The translations under genes and the position numbers were made by a program. DNA of 64,000 nt, from positions 3,782,001 to 3,846,000 of the forward strand of contig NZ_CP094357.1 in the NCBI RefSeq assembly GCF_014779555.2, given 5' to 3'. Shown here one piece after another: positions 46,596-57,550 of this stretch. The notes below the pieces were generated by a model that saw only the letters and a list, made by a program, of their open reading frames with translations, made no database searches and was not told the origin of the DNA. Numbering within the stretch: the stretch's first letter is position 1; each line of letters opens with the position of its first letter. The DNA comes from Lysobacter capsici. GTDB taxonomy: Bacteria; Pseudomonadota; Gammaproteobacteria; Xanthomonadales; Xanthomonadaceae.

Positions 46596-47999
46596 TCACC
46601 AGCCAAAACCCGCGCCGATGCCGACCGAGCTTTCCGAATCGCTGAACGCGCCGCCGACGGTGACCGTCGCGCGGTCGCTGATCGCGCGCTGGTAACCGAT
46701 CGACAGCGCCTGCTCGCCGCCCTGGAAACCGGCGCCGACCGCGACCCGGTTGGTGGTGCGCAGGCCCGCGGCGCTGGCCGACATCTGCACCATCGCCGAG
46801 GTCATCGCGCCCATCCGGTCGATGCGCTGGTCCTGCTTGTTGAAACGCCAGTTCATGTCGTCGCGCAGGCGGTTCACCGCTTCGGTCGGCGCGGCCAGCA
46901 TCTGGGTCACGCGCGAATCGGTGTAGGTGTTGGCGCTGCGCAGGGTATTGACGTCGCCGGCGTCGGCGTGCGCGTTGGCGCTGCTCAAGGTCGCCGCGTC
47001 GCCGGCCTGGACCTGGGCGACATTGGCCGCGTCGGTCGGCGCGGTGCCGGCGGCGACGTTGGACACGCGCGTGCCGCCCGCGCCCTGCAGCGAAACCTGA
47101 CTGCGCGAGGCATCGTCGTAGGTCACCGACGAAGCCACGCCGGCGCCGACCCGGGTGTACAGATCGGTCAGGCGGCCGTCGACCGCGGCGAAGGCCGAGC
47201 CCACGTCGTTGTAGTTGCCGCCCTGGATCACGTAAGTCGGCGGGGTGAACACGCCGCCGCCGAAGCTGGCGCCGCCGCCGAGCGCGCCGGTCACGGTGTT
47301 GAGCTGCGACAGGTTGACCGCGTCGGTGTCCTGAGTGGCCGCGGCGACGTTGACGAGCTGGCGCTCGGCGCCGGCCGAGCCGATCGAGACGGTGTTGGCG
47401 CGGTCGGCGACCGAGTTGCTGCCCAGGGCCACGCTGTCGGCGGCGGTCGCGCTGGCGCTGTTGCCGACCGCGACGGCGTTGTCGGCGCCGGCGTTGGCGT
47501 TGTTGCCCAGCGCGGCGCTGTTGTCGCCGGTGGCGTTGGCGGCCGCGCCGACCGCGGTGGCGTTGACGCCAGCGGCGGTCGAGGAGCTGCCGGTGGCGAC
47601 GCTCTGGTCGCCGCTGGCGGTCGCGCCGGTGCCGCTGGCGACGCTGCCCAGGCCGCTGGCGGTGGCGCCGATGCCGCTGGCGACGCTCTGGTCGCCGCTG
47701 GCGGTGCTGCCCGAACCCAGCGCCGATGCGGCCTGGCCGGTGGCGACGCTGCCCTGGCCAAGCGCGACGCTCAGATCGCCGGTGGACTGCGCGCCCGAAC
47801 CGACCGCGACGCTGCCGAAGCCCTCGGCGGTGGCGCCGGGACCGCATGCGGTCGCGTCGACGCCGTTGGCGGTGGCGCCGGCGGAATTGACGTTGCCCAG
47901 GCCGTCGTCGACCTGGCAGGTCGAACCGGCCCAGGCCGAGGCGCTGGCCAGCATCAGTGCGGCGGCGAGGACGGAAAGCTGCATGTTCTTCTTCTTCAT
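46596..47999 (-). CDS. YadA-like trimeric autotransporter adhesin
   Basis: A 467-residue outer-membrane protein. Signal peptide MKKKNMQLSVLAAALMLASA then SAWA. The head (about 45-215) is made of 14-residue-type left-handed-roll repeats (SVAVGSGAQSTGDLSVALG; the GxxSxAxG pattern recurs ten or more times). A neck/stalk with QLVNVAAATQDTDAVNLSQL and a second YadA stalk-like motif (RVSNVAAGTAPTDAANVAQV) follows. The C-terminal coiled coil and membrane anchor of about 65 residues (LRTTNRVAVGAGFQGGEQAL to IGAGFGW) end in the aromatic W. Members form trimers that bind host or other surfaces. It lies between two S8 proteases on the same strand. Confidence 0.95.
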   Translation of the reverse strand: MKKKNMQLSVLAAALMLASASAWAGSTCQVDDGLGNVNSAGATANGVDATACGPGATAEGFGSVAVGSGAQSTGDLSVALGQGSVATGQAASALGSGSTASGDQSVASGIGATASGLGSVASGTGATASGDQSVATGSSSTAAGVNATAVGAAANATGDNSAALGNNANAGADNAVAVGNSASATAADSVALGSNSVADRANTVSIGSAGAERQLVNVAAATQDTDAVNLSQLNTVTGALGGGASFGGGVFTPPTYVIQGGNYNDVGSAFAAVDGRLTDLYTRVGAGVASSVTYDDASRSQVSLQGAGGTRVSNVAAGTAPTDAANVAQVQAGDAATLSSANAHADAGDVNTLRSANTYTDSRVTQMLAAPTEAVNRLRDDMNWRFNKQDQRIDRMGAMTSAMVQMSASAAGLRTTNRVAVGAGFQGGEQALSIGYQRAISDRATVTVGGAFSDSESSVGIGAGFGW

Positions 48000-48142
48000 G
48001 AAGACCCCTGAAACAGGGCGGGCCGCGGCGAAGCGCGCGACGGCCCGCGGAATGCGGGAATGGACCGGCGCGACGCCGGTCCGATCGAAAGGCACCGCCG
48101 CCGGGTGGCGGCGGTGCCGGGTCCAGCCGTTACCGCGTCAGA

Positions 48143-51100
48143 TCACGGCCCCGGCGTGACCGTCAACGCCACGCGCAGCGCCGCCTTCGGCCGCACCGGA
48201 TCGTTGCTGGCCACGCACACGTAGCCGACGTGGTTACCCGGGGTCAGTCCGGCGGCGCTGATCTGCACCTGGGTGTTGATTCCGGTGGTCGGGTTGAGGC
48301 GGCCGAACGCGCGGTCCGGTGCGCCGATCCACGACGCGCCGCAGGCGTTGGCGCCCTGCAGGTTGAACGCCTGGCCGGCGAAGCCGGTGCTCGCGTTCCA
48401 CACGCCGGTCCCGGCGGTACCCGGGGTGATCGCGCGGAAGATGGTGTCGCCCGTGTTGGAGGCGAACCACACCCAGCGGTTGGCGAAGGTGCTGCGCGAG
48501 TACACGATCAGCCAGTAACGGCCTGGAGCGAGGTTCACGTTCTGCCCGGCCGTGGCCAGGTTCAACGCAATATTCGCGCCGGTAACCGTGACGCCCGGGC
48601 CGGTCGGCGGCGCCGAGTAAGTCCACACCGCGGCACCGGGGCTGGTCTGCGGATTGCCTTCGGGGTTGCCGCCGACGTCGCGGTAGATCATCCAGGTCAG
48701 GCCGGTGGAGGTCGTCGCCAGCGGCTGGCCGCTGGACACGAAGCCCTGGGTGAACAGCCGGGTGATCTGGGTCGCTTCGGTGACGGTGAAATCGTCGGCC
48801 GAGTACTGGCCCGGACTGCCGGCGGTCGCCGGATCGATGTACTGGGTGCTGCGGAAGCCACTGCTGACTGCGCCGGCCGGCGCATCGATGTAGGTGCGGG
48901 TACCCGAGCCGGTGTTGTCGATCTGGTAATCGAGCGCGGAGCCACCGACGTTGTCGATGCGGAAGCTGATCGAACCGGTGCGACCGGTCTCCAGGCTCAA
49001 TGCGACCTGGCCCGGATTCAACGCGACCACCGGCGGCGGCACCGAGACCGCGATCGGCAGGCGCAAGGTCGGCTGTCCGGTGTTGCCGCCCTGCGGCGTC
49101 AGCACCAGCTTGCCGAAGTTCCAGGAACCGTCCTTGGGCAGCGAGCTGGTCAGCACGGTGACCTTGACCGGCTTGCTCTCGCCCGGGTTGAGCACCAGCG
49201 ACAGCGGCGTCACCACCACGCTCAGCCCCTCCCCGCGCACGTTCCAAGTCTGGCGCGTGCTCAGGGTGTTGCGGAAGGTGCGGGTGAAGGTGCAGCTGTT
49301 GGCGCACTTGGCCTTGCCCATGCTCGGCAGGTTGAGGCTGGACGGATCGCCGCCGGTGGCCGGATTGGCCGCGCGGTAGTTGGCGGTGGTCTCGTTGAGC
49401 ACGAGGCCGGCCTTGATCGCCTGATCGATCTGCACCCGGCCCGAGCCCATCGCGAACGCGTTGGCCGGGGTCACCGAGTCTTCCTTAAACACTTCCTGCT
49501 TGGCGGTCATCATCAACGCCGACTTGACCTCCGAAACGGTCCAGGTCGGCTGCACCTGACGCACCAGCAAGGCCGCGCCGGCCTGATGCGGCGACGCCAT
49601 CGAGGTGCCGTCCTTCAGGCCGATCTCGTTCTCGCTGCCGCTGATGGTGGCGCCGGCGATGACCGCGAGCACCGACACGCCCGGCGCGGTGATGTCGGGC
49701 TTGACCAGATCGAACGCGCCGGCCGGGCCGCGCGAGCTGAAATCGGCCAGCACGTCGGGCGTGTTCGGCAGCGGCGTGGTCGGATAGCCGATGCCGGCGG
49801 TGGTGGTGTTGCCGTTGCCGTTGGCGAAGTTGCGGATCGCATCGCCGTCGGCGACGGTCACGCCGAACACCGGCACGGTGGTGCCCGGCACGGTCGGCGA
49901 AATCGCCGCGGCGACGTTGTTGGAAATCACTACGGCGGTGGCGCCGGCCGCGACCGCGTTATTGACCTTGATGACGAAGCTGCAGGTGCCGCGGCGGATC
50001 AGCGCGGTCTTGCCGGTGAAGGTGCCGGCCGGGTACGCCACGCAACCGTCGTCGACGGTGTTGAAGCCGGCGCTCACGCTCAGCGGCGTGGTGTTGGGCA
50101 GCGCGGCGGTGAACGCCGTGCCGCCGTTGCCTTCGGTCAACAGCACCGCCTGCAGCGGCGCCGGCACCGCGCCGGGGCCGGTGACCTGCAACAGATAGGC
50201 GAAATCGCCGCGACCGTGCGTCGCCGCGGCGGTGGTGGCGACCCACGGTTCCAGATGGCTGGTGCTGCCCGCGACCGGACCGTCGTTGCCGGCCGCGGCG
50301 GCGACGTAGATGCCGGCGTCGCTCGCGTTCAGAAACGCCAGCGAAACCGCCTCGCTCCACGGATTGCTGCCGCCGCCGATCGAGTAGTTGATCGCGTCGA
50401 CGATGCCGTCGGCGATCGCCTGATCGACCGCGTCGGCCGCCGAGACGTTCGGACACAGGCCCTTTCCGTCGGAGATGCGCGTGTAGCACACGTCGTAGGC
50501 GATGATGTTGGCGCGCGGCGCGACACCGGACAGATGCACTTGGCGGCCGCGGAAGGTGGCGGTGCGCACGTTACCGGCGACGGTCGAGGCGACGTGGCTG
50601 CCGTGACCGTTGGTGTCGCCGAAACCGGGTTCCTCGCGGATGTCGGGTTGGCCGCAGCTGTTCGCGCGGCTGGTGCAAACGAAGTCGTAGCCGCCGATCA
50701 ATTTATCGTTGCAGCGGCCCGCATCGACGCCGCCGGGTGCGCAGGTGCCCAGGTAGTTGCCGGTGCCGAGCGGATTGACGTGCTGGTAGCCGGTTTCGTC
50801 GATCGCGGTGAACGACGGGCTGCCGAAGTTGATGCCCGAGTCGACCACGCCGATGACCATGCCTTCACCGCGGTATGCGGTGGGCGTGGCGTTCCACAGC
50901 GCCGGCGCCCCGATCAGGGTCGGGCCGGTGTCGGTGGCCATTTCGTACTCGCGGTATTCCTCGACCAGCATCACCTCGGGCATCGAGGCGACCTTGGCCG
51001 CTTCGTTCTGCGACAGGGTGGTGATCATGCCGTTGAGGGCGTGGCGCATGCGCCGTTCGACCCGCAGCTGACGGCCGAGCACGCGGTCGATGCGCTGCTC

Positions 51101-51460
51101 GTAGCCGCTCTGCAACGCGTCGAGGTGATGCACGTAGTTGCGCGCGTTGGCGCTCTTCACGTCGACGCGGCCCTCGCTCGCGGCGGCCATGCCGGTCATC
51201 GCGCCGCGCGCTTCCAGGCGCGCCGGCGCCGGCAGGCCCTGCAGGCCGCCCTTATAGGTGCTCAACGGCGCGTCCTTGTACAGGACGATGTAACGGCTGG
51301 CCTTGCTCTCGGCGCCGCTGCTCGCCGGCGCGGGCGCGCCGCCGATCCCGGCGAAACCCGCGCCACCGCCACCGCTCAATCCGAACACACTGGCGCCGGC
51401 GATCGCCGCTATGGCGGCGATACCGAGCGCAATCGAAGTTTTCTTAAACACCTGCTGCAT
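48143..51460 (-). CDS. secreted S8 (subtilisin-family) serine protease, copy 2
   Basis: A 1105-residue paralog of copy 1 with the same layout. Signal/anchor (KTSIALGIAAIAAIAGASVF); propeptide (YIVLYKDAPLSTY); catalytic Asp207 (IGVVDSGINFGS), His286 (DTNGHGSHVAS), oxyanion Asn392 (AAAAGNDG) and Ser620 (KDGTSMASPH); a PA-type insert; and a 400-residue C-terminal beta-rich region ending VALTVTPGP. Asp, His and Ser motifs are intact. It starts at ATG 51460 with a GGGGGA box. Differences from copy 1 concentrate in the propeptide, PA insert and C-terminal region, which would shift substrate or localisation. The adhesin gene is next on the same strand, with about 140 bases between. Confidence 0.94.
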   Translation of the reverse strand: MQQVFKKTSIALGIAAIAAIAGASVFGLSGGGGAGFAGIGGAPAPASSGAESKASRYIVLYKDAPLSTYKGGLQGLPAPARLEARGAMTGMAAASEGRVDVKSANARNYVHHLDALQSGYEQRIDRVLGRQLRVERRMRHALNGMITTLSQNEAAKVASMPEVMLVEEYREYEMATDTGPTLIGAPALWNATPTAYRGEGMVIGVVDSGINFGSPSFTAIDETGYQHVNPLGTGNYLGTCAPGGVDAGRCNDKLIGGYDFVCTSRANSCGQPDIREEPGFGDTNGHGSHVASTVAGNVRTATFRGRQVHLSGVAPRANIIAYDVCYTRISDGKGLCPNVSAADAVDQAIADGIVDAINYSIGGGSNPWSEAVSLAFLNASDAGIYVAAAAGNDGPVAGSTSHLEPWVATTAAATHGRGDFAYLLQVTGPGAVPAPLQAVLLTEGNGGTAFTAALPNTTPLSVSAGFNTVDDGCVAYPAGTFTGKTALIRRGTCSFVIKVNNAVAAGATAVVISNNVAAAISPTVPGTTVPVFGVTVADGDAIRNFANGNGNTTTAGIGYPTTPLPNTPDVLADFSSRGPAGAFDLVKPDITAPGVSVLAVIAGATISGSENEIGLKDGTSMASPHQAGAALLVRQVQPTWTVSEVKSALMMTAKQEVFKEDSVTPANAFAMGSGRVQIDQAIKAGLVLNETTANYRAANPATGGDPSSLNLPSMGKAKCANSCTFTRTFRNTLSTRQTWNVRGEGLSVVVTPLSLVLNPGESKPVKVTVLTSSLPKDGSWNFGKLVLTPQGGNTGQPTLRLPIAVSVPPPVVALNPGQVALSLETGRTGSISFRIDNVGGSALDYQIDNTGSGTRTYIDAPAGAVSSGFRSTQYIDPATAGSPGQYSADDFTVTEATQITRLFTQGFVSSGQPLATTSTGLTWMIYRDVGGNPEGNPQTSPGAAVWTYSAPPTGPGVTVTGANIALNLATAGQNVNLAPGRYWLIVYSRSTFANRWVWFASNTGDTIFRAITPGTAGTGVWNASTGFAGQAFNLQGANACGASWIGAPDRAFGRLNPTTGINTQVQISAAGLTPGNHVGYVCVASNDPVRPKAALRVALTVTPGP

Positions 51461-51737
51461 CTGAAACGTCCCCCACTCCAGTTTGCAAAACAATCCGCTC
51501 CGCCCACGCACATGGCGCAAGCGGAGTGGTCCGTGATCATGATTCGACTGCCAGGTGCCCCACGCGTGTAATAAACACCCCTGATACCCACAACGCGTGC
51601 CAGCCGACACTACCCCACCCCGCGCTTGCGACGCGAATGCCGTTTCTGATGAACGGGTCATGCAGCGGCCCGACCAGCGGTCGCTCGGCGACCGCTTCAG
51701 GCTTGACAAGACGGGGATCGGGGCGCGAAAGCGCCGG

Positions 51738-52488
51738 TCAGCGCTGCGGCCAGGGACGCAGCAGGCCGCCGCGATAGACCACCAGGTACACCGCGACCAC
51801 CCAGGCCGTGGCGACCGCCCAGCCGGCGAGGATGTCGGAGGGGAAATGCACGCCCAGGTACAGGCGCGAGAAGCCGACCAGGAGCACGAACGGCGCCATC
51901 ACGATCAGCACCGGCCAGCGCCAGCGGGTCGTCCAGCTGAGCAGAATCAAGGTGACCGCCAGGGTCATCGACCCCATCGCGTGCCCGCTGGGAAAACTGT
52001 AGTTGTGTTCCGGCGCGATCGATTCCCACAGCGACGGACGCTCGCGGGCGAAGAACTGCTTGGCCGCGATATTGAGCAGCGCCGAACCGCCGAGCGCGAT
52101 CGCGGCGAAGATCGCCTCGCGAAAGCGCCGACGCGCGACCAGCACCACGACTAGGCCGATATCGAACGGCACCACGCCGTACTGGTAGCCGAGCTGCGAC
52201 ACGATCACGAACAATTTGTCGTAGCCCTCGCGGGCCAGGCCGTGCGCGTACTCCAGCACCGGCACGTCGAAGACGATGGCTTCCTGCTCGTGGATTTCGT
52301 CGGCCAGTTCGGCGAAGCCCCACAGCGGCAGCAGCAGGCCGGCGAACACCAGCAGCAACAGCCAGCCGTGCCGGCGCAGCACCGTCGCGCCGAAGCGCGT
52401 GACCTGCTGCAGGGCGTTGCCGTTCGCAGCGCCGCGCACCGCCCTGGCCTGATCGGTCGCGGCGACGCGTTCGGCCGCGGCGCGCGAC

Positions 52489-52511
<23 letters not shown>
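51738..52511 (-). CDS. PAP2-family membrane phosphatase
   Basis: A 257-residue polytopic membrane protein with the three phosphatase signatures: KQFFARERP (KX6RP), FPSGHAMGS (PSGH) and [16 protein letters not shown] (SRX5HX3D). Five to six hydrophobic segments surround them. Such enzymes dephosphorylate lipid phosphates, often undecaprenyl pyrophosphate or phosphatidate. The N-terminal 45 residues are basic and cytoplasmic. ATG 52511 lies 23 bases inside the end of ispG, in another frame, so the two are probably cotranscribed. Confidence 0.92.
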
Positions 52512-53760
<1,249 letters not shown>

Positions 53761-53769
53761 GGGCGGCAT

Positions 53770-54128
53770 TGTAACGCCGGGGCACGCGGGTTACGTGTCG
53801 CTCAGGTGAAGCGCGGGGGAACGGTGCGGTGCGGCGGCGGGTCGCGGTGGCGGTTCGCGACTTCTGATCGCGGCGACGGTGCGGCACCTGCTGGCCCGAG
53901 CCAAGGTAGCGCCGGCACAAGGTGAAGCCAGCAAAAAGCCCGCCGCGCTACCATCGACGGCGACGCTGCCGCGCTGGAATGCGCATCTCCGAGCCCGTCA
54001 TTCCCGCGAAGGCGGGAATCCAGTGCCTTTCGTGCGAGAACGTTTGAAGTCACTGGATTCCCGCCTTCGCGGGAATGACGAGCGATGAAGTGACGTAGCC
54101 TTGCCTCTCTGCCACTACCCCACACCAA
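53770..54128. other. intergenic region between ispG and xseA
   Basis: About 360 bases between divergent genes, holding a perfect inverted repeat (separate entry) and otherwise nothing recognised apart from the two presumed promoters. Confidence 0.4.
53997..54079. repeat. 29-bp perfect inverted repeat
   Basis: Left arm 53997-54025, right arm 54051-54079, identical when inverted; each contains ATTCCCGCGAAGGCGGGAAT, itself nearly palindromic. The 25-base spacer is unrelated. Elements with this core are widespread in Xanthomonadaceae intergenic DNA. Confidence 0.92.
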
Positions 54129-55472
54129 ATGCCCCCCAGCCAAGCCGACGAAGTCCTCACCCCCAGCCAGCTCAACGCCCTGGCCCGCGACCTGCTGGAA
54201 GACACCTTCCCGCTGATCTGGGTCGAAGGCGAACTGGGCAATCTGTCGCGGCCGTCGTCGGGGCATCTGTACATGACCTTGAAGGACGCGCGCGCCCAGG
54301 TCCGCTGCGCGATGTTCAAGCCCAAGAGCAGCTGGCTGAAATTCGTCCCGCGCGAAGGCCTGAGGGTGCTCGCGCGCGGCCGGCTGACCCTGTACGAAGC
54401 GCGCGGCGACTACCAGCTCGTGCTCGATCACATGGAAGAGGCCGGCGAGGGCGCGCTGCGGCGCGCGTTCGAGGAACTCAAGGCGCGGCTGAGCGCCGAA
54501 GGCCTGTTCGACAACGAGCGCAAGCGCGAACTGCCGCGCTTCCCGACCCGCATCGCGGTGATCACCTCGCCCAGCGGCGCGGCGGTGCGCGACGTGCTCA
54601 GCGTGCTGGCGCGGCGCTTCCCGCTGGTCGAGGCCGAGGTGCTGCCGGTGCCGGTCCAGGGCGACGGCGCGGCCGAGCGCATCACCGCGATGCTGCAGCG
54701 CGCGCAGGCCTCGCAACGCTACGACGTGATCGTGCTCGCGCGCGGCGGCGGTTCGCTGGAAGACCTGTGGGCGTTCAACGACGAACGGCTGGCGCGCGCG
54801 ATCGCCGCGTCCGCGGTGCCGGTGGTATCGGCGATCGGTCACGAAACCGACTTCAGCCTGGCCGACTTCGCCGCCGACGTGCGCGCGCCGACCCCCTCGG
54901 TCGCGGCCGAACTGCTGGTGCCGCAGCGCGACGACCTGCTGCACCGCCTGCGCGTGCTCGACGCGCGCCTGGCCAATCTGCAAGGCCAGCGCCTGCGCCA
55001 GGCGATGCAGCGCACCGACCGCGCCGGCCTGCGCTTGAACGCGCAACGGCCGCAGGCGCGGCTGGCCGCGTTGCGCACCCGCCAGGACGACGCGCTGCGC
55101 CGGCTGCAGCAGGCCTGGAACCTCAAGCTCGAACGCGAACGCGCGCATCTGCGTCATGCCGACGCGGTGCTGCGCGCGCGCCACCCGCGACGCCGCATCG
55201 CGCAATTGCGCGAACGCCTGGGCGCGCTCGCCCTGCGTCCACAGGCGGCGATCGCGCGGCGCCTGCGCAACGACGCGCTGCGCCTGCGCGGCCTGGCCCG
55301 CTCGATGGAAGCGATCAGCCCCTTGGCCACCGTCGCCCGCGGCTACGCCATCGTCCAGCACGAAGACGGCCGGGTGGTGCGCAGCGTGCTCGACGCCGCG
55401 CCGGGCGATCGCCTGACCGCGCGGGTGCACGACGGGCAGTTGAAGGTCCGGGTCGAGGACAAGGATTCGTAG
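54129..55472 (+). CDS. xseA: exodeoxyribonuclease VII large subunit
   Basis: A 447-residue nuclease subunit that, with XseB, degrades single-stranded DNA to oligonucleotides. An N-terminal OB-fold ([52 protein letters not shown]) is followed by the catalytic region with [37 protein letters not shown] and [26 protein letters not shown] long coiled coil with many Arg and a C-terminal [14 protein letters not shown] follow. The small subunit gene is not nearby. ATG 54129 gives the family's usual start. Confidence 0.95.
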   Translation: MPPSQADEVLTPSQLNALARDLLEDTFPLIWVEGELGNLSRPSSGHLYMTLKDARAQVRCAMFKPKSSWLKFVPREGLRVLARGRLTLYEARGDYQLVLDHMEEAGEGALRRAFEELKARLSAEGLFDNERKRELPRFPTRIAVITSPSGAAVRDVLSVLARRFPLVEAEVLPVPVQGDGAAERITAMLQRAQASQRYDVIVLARGGGSLEDLWAFNDERLARAIAASAVPVVSAIGHETDFSLADFAADVRAPTPSVAAELLVPQRDDLLHRLRVLDARLANLQGQRLRQAMQRTDRAGLRLNAQRPQARLAALRTRQDDALRRLQQAWNLKLERERAHLRHADAVLRARHPRRRIAQLRERLGALALRPQAAIARRLRNDALRLRGLARSMEAISPLATVARGYAIVQHEDGRVVRSVLDAAPGDRLTARVHDGQLKVRVEDKDS

Positions 55473-55827
55473 TTGGCCGGCGCCTGGAATTCAAATCCGA
55501 CCCATATTGATTCGTCGCGTATTCACCGGATTGGCTGATTGCCGAATTGCTGGATCGGCGAATTGGCGCGAGATCTCGAGGTCTTTTGTGGGCGGGGCTT
55601 CAACCCCGACGCTTTTCGGCCGACTCGCCCGAATCCCGAAACCGATTTGCCGAAGCGACCGTAACGAAAAGCATCGGGTCTGAAGCCCCACGAAAGACCT
55701 CGCGGCTTTACCTGATCTGGCGACGCGGTCACGTTCGGTCCGCACCGTTCCACCACCATCGCCCACCGCTAACACCGTTTGCGCGAGGATCAGACGATTC
55801 GGGCCAAGCCCGCATCCGGAGTCCCGC
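55473..55827. other. intergenic region with a long inverted repeat
   Basis: About 355 bases between xseA and the ThDP enzyme gene, mostly occupied by an inverted-repeat element at 55577-55702. The promoter of the next operon is expected between 55710 and 55800. Confidence 0.5.
55577..55702. repeat. long imperfect inverted repeat element (~126 bp)
   Basis: Left arm 55577-55620 and right arm about 55660-55702 are imperfect inverses; each contains CGAGGTCTTT, a GGGCTTCA core and GCTTTTCG. The spacer is about 40 bases. A diverged single arm occurs at 26373-26412, which shows the element is dispersed. No ORF inside. Confidence 0.85.
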
Positions 55828-57474
55828 ATGACCAAGGCGTCCGACCTGTTCGTCGCCGCGCTCGAGGCCGAAGGCGTGGAATACGTCTTCGGCATTCCCG
55901 GCGAGGAAAACCTCGACCTGCTCGAATCGATGCGTACCTCGACGATCAAACTCGTCCTCACCCGTCACGAACAGGCCGCCGGCTTCATGGCCGCGACCTA
56001 CGGCCGCCTCACCGGCAAGGCGGGCGTGTGCCTGTCCACGCTGGGACCGGGCGCGACCAACCTGGTCACCGCCGCGGCCTACGCCCAGCTCGGCGCCATG
56101 CCGATGCTGATGATCACCGGGCAGAAACCGATCAAGACCAGCAAGCAAGGCCATTTCCAGATCGTCGACGTGGTCGACACGATGCGCCCGCTGACCAAGT
56201 ACACCCGCCAGATCGTCGCCGCCGACAGCATCCCGGCGCGGGTGCGCGAAGCCTTTCGTCGCGCCGAGGAAGAACGCCCGGGCGCGGTGCATCTGGAACT
56301 GCCGCAGGACATCGCCGGCGACCCGACCCAGGCGCGGCTGATCCCGGCCTCGTTCTCGCGCCGCCCGGTCGCCGAGGACAAAGCGATCGAACGCGCCGCC
56401 GAAGCGATCGCGAACGCGCGCCATCCGATCCTGATGATCGGCGCCGGCGCCAACCGCAAGACCACCTCGAAAACCCTCGATGCCTTCGTCGCCAAGCTCG
56501 GCATCCCCTACTTCACCACCCAGATGGGCAAGGGCGTGCTCGACGAAGAAGGCCCGCTGTGGCTCGGCAACGCCGCGCTGTCGGACCACGACTTCGTCCA
56601 TCGCGCGATCGACGCGGCCGACTGCATCATCAACATCGGCCACGACGTGATCGAGAAACCGCCGTTCTTCATGCGCGAAGGCCGGCGCACGGTGATCCAC
56701 GTCAATTACGCCAGCGCCGAGGTCGACGCGGTGTATTTCCCGCAGATCGAAGTGATCGGCGACATCGCCCATTCGGTGTGGCGATTGTCCGAAGCGATCG
56801 AGCCGCAGCCGCACTGGGACTTCGCCTTCTTCGATCGCGTGCGCACGGCGATGCTCGAACACCTGCGCGATCGCAGCGACGACGACCGTTTTCCGCTGGC
56901 GCCGCAACGCATCGTCGCCGACCTGCGCAGCGCGCTGTCGCCGCGCGACGTGGTCTGCCTCGACAACGGCCTGTACAAGCTGTGGTTCGCGCGCAACTAC
57001 CGCTGCCGCGAACCCAACACCTTATTGCTCGACAACGCCCTGGCGACGATGGGCGCCGGCCTGCCCTCGGCGATCGGCGCGCGCATCGTGTGTCCGGACC
57101 GCAAGGTCGTCGCGGTCTGCGGCGACGGCGGTTTCATGATGAATTCGCAGGAGCTGGAAACCGCGGTGCGGCTGGGCCTGGACCTGGTCGTGCTGGTGTT
57201 GCGCGACGATGCCTACGGCATGATCAAGTGGAAACAGGCGCACGAACGCTATCCTAGTTACGGCATGGACCTGGGCAACCCCGACTTCGTCGCCTACGCG
57301 CGCAGTTACGGCGCGCGCGGGCATCGGCCGCAATCCAGCGATGCGTTCTTGCCTTTGTTGCGTGAGGCATTGGATACGCCGGGGGTGGATGTGATCGAAG
57401 TACCGATCGATTACCGCGACGACGACCGCATTCTCAACGAAGACATTCCGCGGCTGGCCGCGGCGGTGCAGTGA
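55828..57474 (+). CDS. acetolactate synthase large subunit-like ThDP enzyme
   Basis: A 548-residue thiamine-diphosphate enzyme. Three domains: PYR (1-170; VEYVFGIPGEENLDLL, catalytic Glu in RHEQAAGFMA, LGPGATNLVTAAA, GQKPIKTSKQGHFQ), a Rossmann-like middle (190-330) and PP (about 360-530; LATMGAGLPSAIGA, the ThDP-Mg motif GDGGFMMNSQELETAVRLG and AYGMIKWKQ). It resembles catabolic acetolactate synthases that act without a small subunit. No ilvN-like gene is adjacent and an aldehyde dehydrogenase follows 76 bases later, so a role outside branched-chain amino acid synthesis is likely. The substrate cannot be proven. Confidence 0.88.
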   Translation: MTKASDLFVAALEAEGVEYVFGIPGEENLDLLESMRTSTIKLVLTRHEQAAGFMAATYGRLTGKAGVCLSTLGPGATNLVTAAAYAQLGAMPMLMITGQKPIKTSKQGHFQIVDVVDTMRPLTKYTRQIVAADSIPARVREAFRRAEEERPGAVHLELPQDIAGDPTQARLIPASFSRRPVAEDKAIERAAEAIANARHPILMIGAGANRKTTSKTLDAFVAKLGIPYFTTQMGKGVLDEEGPLWLGNAALSDHDFVHRAIDAADCIINIGHDVIEKPPFFMREGRRTVIHVNYASAEVDAVYFPQIEVIGDIAHSVWRLSEAIEPQPHWDFAFFDRVRTAMLEHLRDRSDDDRFPLAPQRIVADLRSALSPRDVVCLDNGLYKLWFARNYRCREPNTLLLDNALATMGAGLPSAIGARIVCPDRKVVAVCGDGGFMMNSQELETAVRLGLDLVVLVLRDDAYGMIKWKQAHERYPSYGMDLGNPDFVAYARSYGARGHRPQSSDAFLPLLREALDTPGVDVIEVPIDYRDDDRILNEDIPRLAAAVQ

Positions 57475-57550
57475 GCGCGTCAGCGCCCGCGGTCCGACCC
57501 GACCCTCGATGCGAGCAATCTCCCCGACCTTGACCTCCCAGGAGAACCCA

